The notes under the pieces: generated by a model | The model's input: only the letters and a program-made list of their open reading frames with translations | Told to the model about the DNA's origin: nothing | The model's database searches: none | Program-made: the position numbers and the translations under genes | Assembly: GCA_036873755.1 (NCBI GenBank) | Contig: JAVTVY010018726.1 | Location: 1-64,000 of the forward strand | DNA: 64,000 bases | Direction of reading: 5' to 3' | From: Hanleya hanleyi | Taxonomy: Eukaryota; Mollusca; Polyplacophora; Lepidopleurida; Hanleyidae | Shown: positions 1 through 11,798 of the stretch, in pieces | Layout: the number at the start of each line of letters is the position of its first letter | Position numbering within the stretch: the stretch's first letter is position 1

Positions 1-532
1 CCTTATGCATTTTACAAATTAATTACCCCATTTGTTCGCACATATTAGCATTACACAATTATAACACAATAAATGTGTAATTCCTATACATATTTGTGAG
101 AACCTCCAGGAAAAACTAATAGAGCCCAATATATACTCAAATACTGAAGCTAAAAATATGAAGAGCAAAACCTGTGTGATTGTTCATTCAAACCCCTTGA
201 GTGAGAACAATCTTTTTATCTGTGATCCTTTTTTGAAAGTTGTCACAGTATCAACCAACAAATCTGATGTTTAAACTTTTGGAATAAAATAAAATCAATG
301 TGACCAATTAACCCACAAAACTGATAGAACTGGCATTAAAGCTATTCAACCACACAGCTCTTGTCACACAGAAATGACTATTTGGCCTTGAAAGTTCACT
401 CTTGGATTCAAAGTCACACAGGACAAATAGAAGTTTTGCCATGTGGTTTTGTCATCTCGTCTTACCTGTCTCATGGAAACCATATCCTGGAATTTGGATT
501 GCCACACTTGCCCATGTTCCTAAGGCATGTAG
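1..532. other. SYCP1 intron or 3' region, nothing recognised
   Basis: AT-rich. No exon with splice sites and coiled-coil content was found on the minus strand. The ORF at 361-630 overlaps the MITE and shows no family features. Confidence 0.5.
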
Positions 533-721
533 GGGCTGTTCCATTTCAAAAGGTATGGGAGCGGCGGAAAGCAGCTTTGAATTATAACCCACCATCCATA
601 GAAATTTTATTGGCCTTCCCAATGTTGTGACATGCATTGAAGGGAATTTCCTCCAATGACACATAGAATAATATATTGAGTGCCTTCCTCCCCTCCCATA
701 CCTTTTTAAATGGAACAGCCC
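533..721. mobile_element. Harbinger-like MITE
   Basis: Terminal inverted repeats GGGCTGTTCCA at 533 and its complement ending at 721, with poly-T/CATACC subterminal sequence at each end. Flanks read TAG and TAA, a likely decayed 3-bp target duplication. Same family as 11356-11609, 16769 and 21617. Confidence 0.6.
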
Positions 722-898
722 TAAGTGAAGGTTCGTGAGTGGCTTTCAATGATGCAAGGGTGTAGGAAAAGAGAAATCGAGACAACTCAAGTTACCCCGA
801 GATGGAGGAGTATGAATGTAGCCTCAGTGAATGTTCTCGTACACAAGGCAGTTACTACTTCCAAATGCAATACATAACTTTGTAATACAAGTACAAAC

Positions 899-969
899 CT
901 CAGCTTCAAATTTACTTCTTCAGATTTTTCAAGTTTTTCTTCATAACCAGATTCAACAGAGCTGTGTTT
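899..969 (-). CDS. SYCP1: SYCP1 coding exon 19, last in window
   Basis: 23 residues, KHSSVESGYEEKLEKSEEVN then LKL. Acceptor TTCATTGTTGTAG, donor GTTTGT; phase 0 in, 2 out. The charged coiled-coil pattern fits the downstream part of the protein. The gene must continue left of base 1. Confidence 0.65.
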
Positions 970-1227
970 CTACAACAATGAAGAAGAATATAAAACCCTC
1001 TGGAATCATAAATTGAAAATACACATTGCTTGGCGTTCATATTCAATGGAACTTCATGTTTGGTTATACTAGATATTCAACACCAAACAAGATGATAATT
1101 AAAACTCATAGACACAAGGTGCCCTCTTAATATGAGCTCAACAATTAGCGGCGATATTGATAATGAAATATTTCTTGTAAACAACATAATGGAGTTGGAA
1201 ATGTAACAGTGGGAACTTGGCCAAGAA

Positions 1228-1345
1228 CAGTTAGGGACCACTGTCTGGTACCTTACTGGGCCTCCGTGGATGGCAGCTACATGCACATCTTGCCTACATA
1301 CCAGAGGCAAGTAAGGTTGACTGTATGCAGCAAGAATCTATTTAA
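1228..1345. repeat. Dispersed repeat, left copy
   Basis: Related in the same orientation to 8278-8400: both begin GGACCACTGT.TGGTACC and share CTACATACCAGA-like and TTAACCAG-like blocks. A shorter third match begins near 1495. The two main copies flank the 6.7 kb TTAA insertion. Confidence 0.5.
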
Positions 1346-1837
1346 CCAGATCATATTCTTCTTATATGTAGGCTTAAACCTCATTTTGAAGAATCTACGT
1401 CATACCAATTCATTGATCAGACTTCATCTCCCCAACACATAATTCAGCTTCTGCAGTGCATGTTGCTCCTGCTGCAAGTGTAGGACTAGATTGAGGGACC
1501 AATGTCTGGTACCTTACGGGGCCTCGGTGGAATGCAGCTCACGCTGCTTAGTGTAGGGATAGATTAAAGGTGAACTGCAAAGGTTTTTGAAAATAAGCGA
1601 AACAGTGTGTGTTGGGTTTGTTTCTGTGTGATTTAAGATATAACAAAACATAAATTCGTTTGAGACAGAATATTTGAATAAAAACGCCATTATGAATACC
1701 CATAAAACCCTTTGTGATCTGGACGAAAAATCTGACAGCTGAAAGTGACATGATTATCGCCCTTGATTTATGACGTCATTGTGCTTTGATGACGAAGCTC
1801 GGATTCGTAGTGAGCTCCGAGAGGGGGAAAAAACATC

Positions 1838-2055
1838 ATGGTGTACTATGCGATTATTGAGTGTGGAAACAATTCCAACAAAGGAAAGACACAGTTAAGC
1901 TTTCACACCTTCCCGTCGGATGCACGTATTAAGAGAGAAATGGGTAGAATTCGTGAGTGGCCAGTGTGGGTTATTTAGTCCCGGTAAACATTCGCGTTTA
2001 TGCTCAGCACATTTTGACAAGGAGTGCTTTGAGTTTGACGGATGTCCAGCCTAGT
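1838..2055 (+). pseudogene. THAP zinc-finger domain, frameshifted
   Basis: Starts MVYYAIIECGNNSNKGKTQL and continues with an SFHTFPSD block, the THAP signature after the first cysteines. After about residue 34 a one-base frameshift moves the frame; the next frame gives a WVEFV block, then C..H spacing (LCSAHFDKECFE), the second half of a THAP C2CH finger. The first zinc cysteine appears replaced. THAP is a DNA-binding domain common in P and Kolobok transposases. Not functional as it stands. Confidence 0.6.
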
Positions 2056-2929
2056 GACCAATTAGCGACCAATTTTACTGCATTTTTTACTCTTGGTTAA
2101 AAACTAAATCACCCCTGGACTAAAGACTTCCATGGAATAAAGAAGAAACTGTCAGGGTAATTTCTGTATAATTTTGTCAACCGAGCGTTTTAAGTTTGGG
2201 TGCCTATAGAAGCGCACAGGGGGCTACTCCGGATATTTGCCGATCTGTGTAATCAATTAGCATGGGCGTTTGAATTTCGTTACTTTGACAAGTTTTATTC
2301 CATTACTTATTTTTATTTTATTTTATTTGACCATATTTATACAGGGTAGCCTGTTCAGTGAAAAACACTGATCTCCCACAAGGGCCCTGTTGATTAATTG
2401 CATTACTGGTGACAATTTTGTTGTATAAATAAACCTGAGTTGTTATGAATATCCTTGCACCAATAAAACGTTACATTCTAACCATTAAGTTCCGTTATTT
2501 CACACAAATGATGCACCCACCAAGAAAAAAATCCACCATCACAAAGTTTGTGGAGCAGTCGTTATCTACTGCTAACGTTGATTTCCTATGCAGCATTTGC
2601 TAGTGAACCACATTGTGAAGGAAAACAGTAAGTGCTCCCTTGTCGTGGCGCGCTGTTCAGTGCCGTTAGAAATTGCTCGATAGAAAATGTTTACGATAAG
2701 GAAACTGAATTTCGCCAAATCTGACAAATCGTCAGGAAATCAACTCATCGGAAAATATTATGTTTAGTAAACATCTGAACTGGTTCATGGAAATCCAAGC
2801 ATTTGAAGTGGACGATAGCTTTTTCAATGGTGTAAATACTGATGTCTGTTTCATTTATTCGCCAAGTTTACCACCAAAGCAGAAATTAGATAGCACAGGA
2901 TCACAGGGCTAAGTAGAACTGTTTTGTCA

Positions 2930-3015
2930 GAGATTTTTTTGAAAATTTAAAATTAAATTTTTCTAAATTTTAAAATTTTAATTTTTTTAAATTTTAAATT
3001 TTAAATTTTTTTGAA
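2930..3015. repeat. A/T-only low-complexity tract
   Basis: About 80 bases of alternating AAATTT and TTTAAAATT words with almost no G or C. No coding or element signal. Confidence 0.8.
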
Positions 3016-3279
3016 CATCTTGGAAACACTAAATTATTATATGGCTTACTGTAATACTCATATATGGTCATATTTTAAAGCGCGAGCCCGTGTTTGCCAA
3101 GCATGGAAAATTACACTATATAGTATATACCCTAGATACATAGACCAGGTCAACAACATGGCCTCGAAAATGACGCCGAGAGAAAAAAACACCTTCTTTT
3201 AAATCGGTCTAGCGATCGAACCAGCGCACGAAATGTGCCAAAGTTGTATGCCATTGAACGAGGACATCCTAGAGCTTAT

Positions 3280-3545
3280 GTCGACCCTTTTTTGGTGATG
3301 GATCTAGTATTACCACTCAATGACCATCACTTTTTAGGGTGATAGGCATTTTTGATATACGTGATGGCTATCATCCTTTTTAGCTGATGGATCTAGTATT
3401 ACCACATGATGGTCATCACCTTTTTAAGTTGATGGGTCAGTTTCATCACCCTTTTTAGGTGATGGCTCTAGTATTATCACTCGATGGTCATCACCTTTTT
3501 AGGGTGATGGGGCCCTTGTGATCATCTTTTATAGGTGATGGCCTG
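3280..3545. repeat. Tandem repeat with GATGG.CTAGTATTA.CAC unit
   Basis: Four to five imperfect units containing GGTGATGG, TCTAGTATTACCAC and ATGGTCATCACC words. GGTGAT and ATCACC are complementary, so units can fold back. No ORF. Confidence 0.7.
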
Positions 3546-3651
3546 CAGGTTGAAGCTGAGCAACGAGCAGCTTTTTCCAGCTCTGGTCTGTATATTATTC
3601 AACCTGTAGTATGCAACACTATCAACTTGAAATGTCCAACACTTTCATAAC

Positions 3652-5806
3652 AAAAAATCGACCATAGAGGTCCATGTCCCCCGCTAGCAGCACCATAACT
3701 GGCGCTCCTGCTGCAGGGGCCACGGCCCTCTATGGTCGATTTTTTTTGGTCGATGATATCTCATATCATTGATAAAGAGTATGATTCGAATATGGAGATA
3801 TTGCTGATGAGCTTAAAATAATCTAATACAGCGGATGGCACCCATATTGGATTATGCACATCAATAAAACATAATACCAACTGTCCTTTCACCAATGTCC
3901 ATGCACTCCCCAAGTTTGAAGTAGATTGGTTGAATCGTTCTAGTTATTGTCCAGACAATATCTAAATGCTGAAAATCTAAGATGACTGATGGTGGCCATC
4001 TTGGATTACACAAGTAACTGAAAAAGCAATGACAACTGTCCTCTCACCATGTCAAGCCAAACTGCAAGTTTGAAGTCGATCAGTTGAATTATTCTAGAGT
4101 TGCTGTCCAGACAAGATGCAACTGCTTAAAATGCAACATAATCCAATATCGCTCGTAGATGGCAGACAAATTGGATTATGCTCGTTCATGAAACACAATC
4201 CCAACCGGGATCTTAATAAGGTCAAGGGACTCCCCAAGTTTGAAGTAGATCCGTTGAATCGTACTCCAGCTATTGTCCGAACAAGATCAAACTGCTTAAA
4301 ATCCAATGAAATCCAGTATGGCTGATGGTGGCCATATTGTATTAAGCACATCCTTGAAAAACGATCCTAATCCTCCTCTCAACAATGTCAAGGCACTCCC
4401 CAGGTATGAAGTAGATCGGTTGAATTGTTCGAGTTATTATCCGGACAAGATCCAACTGCTTACAATCCAATATGACTGACAGCGGCCATACTGGATTACG
4501 CACATTGCTGAACAACAATCCCAACCGTCCTCTCACCAATGTCAAGACACACCCCAAGTTTGAATTAGATCAGTTGAATCGTACTCCAGTTATTGTCCGG
4601 ACAAGATCAAACTGCTTAAAAATCCAATGAAATTCAGTATGGCTGATGGTGGCCATATTGGATTAAGCATGTCCTTGAAAAACAATCCTAATCCTCCTCT
4701 CAACAATGTCAAGGCACTCCCCACATATGAAGTAGATCGGTTGAATCATTCTCGAGTTATTGTCCGGACAAGATCCAACTGCTTATAATCCAATATGGCT
4801 GACGGCGGCCATATTGGATAACGCACATTGCTGAAAAACAATCCCAACCGTCCTCTCGCCAATGTCAAGGCACACCCAAGTTTGAAGTTGATCGGTTAAA
4901 TCGTTCACGAGTTATTGTCTGGACAAGAAAATCTAAGATCCAACTGCTTATAATCCAAAATGGCTGACGGCGGCCATATTGGATACGAACATTGCTGAAA
5001 AACAATCCCAACCGTCCTCTCGCCAATGTCAAGGCACACCCCAAGTTTGAAGTTGATCGGTTAAATCGTTCACGAGTTATTGTCCGGACAAGAAAATCTA
5101 AGATCCAACTGCTTATAATCCAAAATGGCTGACGGCGGCCATATTGGATTACGCACATTGCTGAAAAACAATCCCAACCGTCCTCTCGCCAATGTCAAGG
5201 CACACCCCAAGTTTGAAGTTGATCGGTTAAATCGTTCATGAGTTATTGTCCGGACAAGAACTGCTTATAATCCAAAATGGCTGACGGCGGCCATATTGGA
5301 TTACGCACATTGCTGAAAAACAATCCCAACCGTCCTCTCGCCAATGTCAAGGCACACCCCAAGTTTGAAGTTGATCGGTTAAATCGTTCACGAGTTATTG
5401 TCCGGACAAGAAAATCTAACATCCAACTGCTTATAATCCAAAATGGCTGACGGCGGCCATATTGGATTACGCACATTGCTGAAAAACAATCCCAACTGTC
5501 CTCTCGCCAATGTCAAGGCACACCCCAAGTTTGAAGTTGATCAGTTAAATCGTTCACGAGTTATTGTCCGGACAAGAAAATCTAACATCCAACTGCTTAT
5601 AATCCAAAATGGCTGACGGCGGCCATATTGGATTACACACATTGCTGAAAAACAATCCCAACCGTCCTCTCGCCAATGTCAAGGCACACCCCAAGTTTCA
5701 AGTTGATCGGTTAAATCGTTCATGAGTTATTGTCCGGACAAGAAAATCTTACGGAATTACGGACACCGGTGTTTCTAAGTCCCCCCCCTACTAAGTAGCG
5801 GGGGAC
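3652..5806. mobile_element. Pearl-like (Helentron-associated) element, copy 1
   Basis: Begins with a fold-back (3652-3747) built on AAAATCGACCATAGAGGTCC and its complement. Then about ten tandem core units, the last five spaced 152-166 bp (CACATTG at 5154, 5306, 5472, 5638). Ends with a short ACGGAATTACGGACACC tract and a hairpin at 5779-5806 (GTCCCCCCCC and GGGGGAC arms), followed by AATAA. This follows the published bivalve pearl/CvA plan. The many short minus-strand ORFs here are repeat read-through, not genes. Confidence 0.75.
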
Positions 5807-7756
5807 AATAACATGAATAACCAATTAAAAAAAGAGACATTTTATTAAGATAACTTTCTCTCCAGTCATATAATCTTATATTCCAAGAATGCAGAGGGAC
5901 TAACATAAAATCAATAATACACAGCCGGTCTGATGTCCCACTGCATAAGGTGGCACGTATATGGAATTTCGAGTTGGCATCAAGTCGTACCACATATGGA
6001 TGGGTGTTACTGAAACACAATCCCAGGCGATCAGATGTATTTATTCCAGTGGAGTCACGTGATCCTTTAAGGATGAACTACTTGTTGGGGAGGTTTGTCC
6101 TTTTCTCATGTTTATTGCTTGGAACGTAATTTCAATTCGAGTCTCACATGGCCCCTCCTGATGACAAAAAAGATCACAAGTGACATCTTGTTGCATGGTA
6201 TCTACACACCAAAACTGGAAAGAATCCATTGAGCATGTTGAGCTTTTCTAATTTCAACACCTGGAAATAGATGAACGAACAGACAAATGGATGGACCACG
6301 TCTCACTAAAGTCCCTTCAAGCATGTAGTAACACGAATGTCACATGTGGCAGCATGAAAGAAATTATTCTTCAGTTCACTATTGATCCAACTGGTTATGA
6401 CATGTATGATAGTACTTGTGCTCTCGGTTGAGTTGGGCCTTGATGATAGCATCCTAGTTTCTGTTTGACAGTCACCTACATAAGGAACAAACAACATCTA
6501 ATTAATAGCACTGATGTGTGGCAAAGCACAACATTAATTTATTTATAAATTTCAATCATGGCCAAATTTTTCCAAATGAACGTTGTTGATTTAACTGTCG
6601 GAGGAAATAAATTATGAAATATACAAAACACAAAAATGAGATTTTAATTAAATGGCAGACTATTAGCCCTCCATGGGTACTGCATGGATGTTTCCCATGA
6701 TTATGCTTAGCAAGCCTGGAAAATTTAGAAAAGCAAATGGACAAGACTTTGCCCATCTCGGGGAATAACTTTAAAGTGATCGTAAACCCTCAAGTAAAGT
6801 TTCCATCAGATGAAAGACCATTGCAAACAGTGTGGGAAAATATTTATTTAAACGATTTTATTACACAGAGTAAACTGCAAATAAAGCATTGTATTCTATG
6901 GTGGTCTGTTGCAATCATATTTAGGTTCAGTGACGTCGCACTGCCTTAATACATATATTTCAAACTTTGTACGCCATTGTATGAAATGGTAAGAATGGTA
7001 TGATACCTTATAACAGCTATTTCCACCTGGCTCGGGGGAGGGGGGGGGGGGTCATCTCTAGGTTTAGAAGTGTGTTGCCATACTGTTTCTCCAGGCAATA
7101 CAACTTTGTGATTTATTTCATCATCAGTATTCGTGAAGACTGTAGTACCACCGGGGACTTGTTTTACCATAGATAGCCACCTTAAAAGACAATAAAAGGG
7201 TATTATAAAACATTTCATCAGAAGGCAATATGGATCTGTTACTGGGAACAGATTTGAAACAACTTTGAAACTCTAAAGCCAACATGTACATGTTAATCCG
7301 CTATACCCCGCTGTGTCGGCATCGAACATTGAACACTTTCATCACCCCAAAGTGTGCCTTAATTTCGATTTTACCTCCATGACGGTACCAAAACTTGACA
7401 AAGTCAGTTTTTCAAAATACCACACAAATATTTTCATAAATATTGCACGACAATGAAGTTTCAAATTACCATATATTTTTCACAACCAGCCATTGAAACT
7501 TTTCCAAGTATGACAGCGAAAACGAATACAGGTCAACAACACCGTTGTACCGTAAGTGTAAGAGGTATAGCCTAGCCCCCCCCCCCCCGCCCTTTACCGG
7601 AACATCCGTAATGCACGGCTGTTGAATGGGGTCCAGTTTTCGACGACTAAAAGTTTATCGGTTCTCGTGAAGAAAAGGACACTCATCCCGAAGCAATACA
7701 CTTACCATTCTATATTACCAATCATGCCAATGTTACAATCTGTTTCATCGCCGGCA
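5807..7756 (-). pseudogene. Right part of TTAA insertion, possible decayed transposon ORFs
   Basis: Several short minus-strand open stretches (6041-6229, 6306-6497, 6946-7218) have acceptor-like AG borders and protein-like composition (for example GDCQTETRMLSSRPNSTEST) but no domain I recognise. They may be decayed exons of the inserted element. Poly-G runs occur at 7034-7051 and 7577-7589 (poly-C). Confidence 0.3.
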
Positions 7757-8023
7757 TCACCGGCGACACCGGCGCATTCCTCCGCAGTCACAGGCTGTGC
7801 CACAACAAGTGTTGAAGTGGTACTGGCAGCGGTTCATAGACAGATAGTACGGCACCGGCATCCGTTCAGGCTGCACATCCACATCGTTGTCGCTGCTCGA
7901 CTCCGTGAATGTGCCCGTACTCGAATCGGAAGAGTATTCAAAATCTTCCACTTCCTCCTTCTTTTCTCTTTTCGTCTTTTCATCACTTCCCACTTCCGAC
8001 ACATTTTGTCTCAAATTCGACAT
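7757..8023 (-). pseudogene. Acidic ORF near right end of TTAA insertion
   Basis: Starts MSNLRQNVSEVGSDEKTKRE and is rich in Glu, Asp and Ser up to residue 55. The end switches to an unlikely Cys/Arg-rich frame, while another frame continues with VTAEEC, suggesting a frameshift. It probably is the first exon of an element-encoded protein. Function unknown. Confidence 0.4.
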
Positions 8024-8277
8024 TTTCCAGACGGTCCCCTAAAGCACAATGACGTCACGAACAGCGCCAAATGTTGGGAAATCAGGGGGAGATAAGCGAT
8101 GCGTATTTTCATTCTGATTTCGAACACAGCTCCAAAACCAGGTTTATATTCGCAAATTTTGAGAAAAAAAAATGCTCCTAAAATTCAAAATAACCTGTTA
8201 GATTTTGTTTTGTCAATATTTCTGCGATATAAGAAAAAAAGATTGCAAATCGAAAAACCTTTGCAGTTCACCTTTAA

Positions 8278-8400
8278 GGACCACTGTGTGGTACCCGGGA
8301 TCTCGGTGGAAAGTAGCTACCAGCTACATCCGCATCCTGCCTACATGCCAGAACTTACTTTGACTGTACCGGTATGTGGAAAGAATCTTTTCAACCAGTT
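8278..8400. repeat. Dispersed repeat, right copy
   Basis: Partner of 1228-1345; begins directly after the right TTAA of the 6.7 kb insertion. Confidence 0.5.
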
Positions 8401-8621
8401 TCATTTCTTGTATGTACATGTAATTTATGATGAAATTTTTACAGCCGAGGTCGACCCCCAAGCCCCAAAAAACATTACTGGTTTATGAATGATTTGAAAC
8501 TTAACAAAAATATGTTGTGTTTGTAAAATTTTCTTGCAACCATAAAGCTGAATGGGCATGGAAATATAACAATGGAAACATGGCCAAGAAGTTAAGTACT
8601 GACAGGCAAATAAAATTGTAC

Positions 8622-8739
8622 CTTCGCATCCTTTTCCAATTTGGTGACCTCCTTCCTTTTTTCTGTCAATTCTTTGCTCAGATTTTGTTTCTCTAGCTTC
8701 AATGCTTCGGCAGACTTCTCCACTTCTTTCACTTTATCA
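8622..8739 (-). CDS. SYCP1: SYCP1 coding exon 18
   Basis: 39 residues including KEVEKSAEALKLEKQNLSKE then LTEKRKEVTKLEKDAK. Acceptor ATGTCAAG after a pyrimidine-rich stretch, donor GTACAA; phase 2 in, 0 out. Next exon is 7.6 kb away across a 6.7 kb mobile insertion. Confidence 0.8.
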
Positions 8740-8994
8740 CTTGACATTTTTTTAAGGGAAAAAGGGACAGTTTGAAGTAGAGCGCATTACAATGATCACA
8801 GAAAGTAAATTCTGAGCCTGATGATCTAGAACATTTTAAGTTGAGCAATTCAGGTCAGGGCCTAGGTGGGTTAGTTACAGTATTCATGAAGTGGATCTCT
8901 GTCAAGTGTAATCACATCTGCATGCTAACCAACAGCAACTGACTGTTCAAGCTCGTATGCCATTGAGCTCCAGGAAGAACAATTTGTAACTTAC

Positions 8995-9098
8995 CACTGT
9001 CTTTCAAGTTTGTCTTGTAATATTTGTATCTGTTTGTTTAACTCGTTTTCATTTTCTCTTGTCCCTTCAAATTTACTCCGAAGATCCTCAACTAAATC
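8995..9098 (-). CDS. SYCP1: SYCP1 coding exon 17
   Basis: 34 residues, DLVEDLRSKFEGTRENENEL then NKQIQILQDKLERQ. Acceptor AACTCTCAAG (weak tract), donor GTAAGT; phase 0 in, 2 out. Confidence 0.8.
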
Positions 9099-9446
9099 CT
9101 TGAGAGTTGAAAAGAAATAGATGAATGGCCAATTACAATCCAACTGCAATAGTATGGAATTAATGATGTAATATATGACAATACATGACAGATTAGAAAG
9201 CATTAAAACGTTATTGTTTATGATCATCTTCAAGTATTGAGGAATTACGTAAGAATTAGTGGTCAAACCTGAAATGCATCCACCTACCCCTCCCAAAAGT
9301 ATGAAGTGCAATGAGAGGCTTGCACAAGAGAACCAGAAAATAAACTGGAAGAGCTAGTTCTGTCAGTTGACTGGTTAACCAGTATGATAGTTGGATTGTA
9401 CAAGTTCCCCATTACAGAGCCCTTGGCCCATATGGATGAAATTAAA

Positions 9447-9583
9447 ACCGGTAGATACTTCATGTAGGGAGCTATTGTCCAAGTCTTTGTGCAGCTGAAA
9501 AGGCTCACGTCTAGACATACTGTTATCCCCAGACTTGGCTATTGTATGCATTGTCTCGTGATTCTTACATGGAGTATGAACCC
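9447..9583. repeat. Dispersed repeat, opposite copy at 56866-56996
   Basis: The complement of this stretch (GGTTCATACTCCATGTAAGA, CACGAGACAATG, AGCCAAGTCTGGGGA) reappears at 56866-56996. Short non-coding mobile element of unknown class, 18 bp from SYCP1 exon 16. Confidence 0.6.
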
Positions 9584-9600
9584 TAAAACCATATATGTAC

Positions 9601-9705
9601 CTGTTTTTCTTGAATTTCCCCAGTCAATTTTGATATAGTTTCGGTTGCTGTGTGTTCCAATGTTCTGGACTCTTCCAGGTCCTTTTGAAGTACTTGTTCA
9701 TTGCT
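9601..9705 (-). CDS. SYCP1: SYCP1 coding exon 16
   Basis: 35 residues, SNEQVLQKDLEESRTLEHTA then TETISKLTGEIQEKQ. Acceptor TTGAATTACAG, donor GTACAT; phase 0 to 0. Confidence 0.8.
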
Positions 9706-9954
9706 CTGTAATTCAAATTGGAATTGACTATACTGACTTGATGTCCACAAAATTATGGTGAAGTAAATGACCAAGTGGTTATCAAACACCTGAATATGAA
9801 TCTGAATTAATTTTATTTTATTGCAATACTAATAGGGTACCCCAAACACTGAACATGAGATTGATCTAATCAAAACCCCTCAGCTTTCCCCAAGTGATTG
9901 TGACCCATGTGTAGTGTGAATTGGGGAAGAGATAGTTCTATGTGGGATGATCAA

Positions 9955-10878
9955 GATATACCGGTAGTTGGTTACATTCAGGCATACAGGACAGAAATAG
10001 AAAAATTATATATCAGTAAAGGGGCATAACTCTGTAAAATATAGGTCGAGGGGAGCCACTTTCGATAGGCGTCTGACTCAGCACTCTGTAAAATAAGAAC
10101 CGAGACGAATAAGCTGTACCAAATATGGATCTGCAGATTTAACTTGTACATTCAGCTACAGATAACAAATTGGAGATTATTACATCTGAAAGGGGCATAA
10201 CTCCATAAGCTGAGGCGAGAAATCCTTTGTTGGCTTGTAGAATACAACAATATAAATAAGTTTCCAAAATATAGTAGCTATACCAAACACAGTTCTGCAG
10301 ATATAGTTGGTTACATTCAGGCATATATGACAGAAATAGAAATTAATATATCAGTAAAGGGGCATAACTCTGTAAAGTATGGGCCACTTTCGATAGGCGT
10401 CGGACTTAGCACTACTGTAAAATAAGAACCGAGACGAATAAGCTGTACTGAACACGGATCTGCAGATATAACTTGTACATTCAACTACAGATAACAAAAT
10501 CGAAGATGATTATATCCGAAAGGGGCATAACTCCATAAGCCGAGGCGAGTAATCCTTTGTTGGCTTGTAGAATACAACAATATAAATAAGTTTCCAAAAT
10601 ATAGTAGCTATACCAAACACAGTTCTGCAGATATAGTTGGTTATATTCAGGCATATAGGACAGAAATAGAAATTAATATATCTGTAAAGGGGCAGAACTC
10701 TGTAAAATATGGGCCGAGGGAAGCCACTTTCAATAGGCGTCTGACTTAGCACTAGATAAATAAGTGTGGAAAATTTGGTGGTTGTATCTCAAGCGGTTTT
10801 GCCTAAAATGCGTTAACGGACGGACGGACGTACATGGCAACGACAATACCCCGGGGCCAAAATGGCCGAGGGGTAAAA
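9955..10878. mobile_element. Pearl-like element, copy 2
   Basis: Core blocks containing GGGGCATAACTC recur near 10021, 10193, 10359, 10522 and 10688, a 160-170 bp spacing. The array ends in ACGGACGGACGGACG at about 10815 and a hairpin AATACCCCGGGG / GGCCGAGGGGTAAAAAT at 10846-10878. No coding content. Confidence 0.7.
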
Positions 10879-10924
10879 ATTGCTGGTGAGGCCACCTTCC
10901 AAATGGCATGTTGGAAATGGCAAC

Positions 10925-11757
10925 GCTAACAAGCGGAGTAGCTAGTAGGTCCCTGGCGGGCAGCCTGTCTGAAAGGGCATGTCACCATCACCACCAGAAT
11001 TCTCTCGACAAGGATCTATATCGAACTTTGCATGAAGGCGAATATGAGGCAGCAATAACTGTGCTGAAAGCTCAAGAGTGGAGAGTTGTCCAAGTATTGT
11101 TTAGGAGGATATATTACATCGAGGTTAAGTTGTGCCTTAGAAATTGTGCTCACAACCAAATATGGTTGCTATTTACATTTTGACCTCCAAGGCCTTTGAA
11201 AGTAGGTCAAGGTCAGTATGGAGTGAACTTGAGGCCTTCATAAAGAAGCATTGTGCCAAATATCAAGTCTCTAGCTCTCTTTGTTATTGGGATTGTGTAT
11301 ACAATTCATATTTTGACTTGTGGGACCCTTGAAAATAGGTCAGGATCAGTCCTGAGGGCTGTTCCAGAAAAAAGTACATGGGGGGGACAGAAGGCACTTT
11401 ATATATTGGCGTATGGGTCGTGGGGTAAAAGAGTTATATAATTACATGGGTGGTCGCCTGATGGATAAACAAAATGGCATTTATGTTGGTTACATATTAT
11501 ATTTAATAATATGGGTGGTGGGGGTAAAATTATATTTCATTAGGTGGGTGATGGGGGCAAAAATAAAGTGCCTTCTGTCCCCCCCATGCATTTTTTTCTG
11601 GAACAGCCCTGAGTGAACTTGACCTAGAGGCCCCTGTGTACCGAATATCAACACTCTAGCCCCTATGTTATTGAGATACTGCATTCACAACATTTGGGAC
11701 AGATTGACAGATGGGCAGAAGAACGGCATTTCCAAGTCCGCTCCTTATATGACAGAG
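10925..11757. mobile_element. Pearl-like element, copy 3, interrupted by a MITE
   Basis: The left end (ACAAGCGGAGTAGCTAGTAG) matches the left end of the nested element at about 50350. Core units carry TAGGTCA.G.TCAGT and TATCAA..CTCTAGC blocks. The 3' end is AAGTCCGCTCC...GAGGACAA, the same hairpin-end consensus as other copies. The MITE at 11356-11609 splits the second core unit. Confidence 0.6.
11356..11609. mobile_element. Harbinger-like MITE, complete copy
   Basis: Inverted ends GGGCTGTTCCAGAAAAAA and complement, then G-rich/C-rich tracts. TGA flanks both ends. The centre holds three ATGGGTGG-type units. A TNA target duplication and GGG-start ends fit PIF/Harbinger; there is no transposase. 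Confidence 0.7.
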
Positions 11758-11798
11758 GACAACCAAAAGTTTACAACAAAATCCCAGCACAATTAGTC

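Larger units (their letters stand above)
1568..8273. mobile_element. 6.7 kb Kolobok-like insertion with TTAA duplication
   Basis: A 21-bp perfect terminal inverted repeat (AGGTGAACTGCAAAGGTTTTT) starts at 1568 and its complement ends at 8273, with TTAA outside each end (1564-1567, 8274-8277). A second inverted pair, AAAGCACAATGACGTCA-like, lies near 1764-1780 and 8041-8057. TTAA duplications occur in piggyBac and Kolobok transposons; a THAP-domain remnant at 1838 favours Kolobok. No long intact transposase remains, and a pearl-like element sits inside. Confidence 0.6.

Noticed and set aside
4094..5476. Series of minus-strand ORFs with the same motif (FLVRTITRERFNRSTSNLG)
   Set aside because: They follow the 166-bp tandem core, recur in several frames and strands, and have no start or splice logic. 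The same applies to ORFs at 12003-13565 and 50746-52105.
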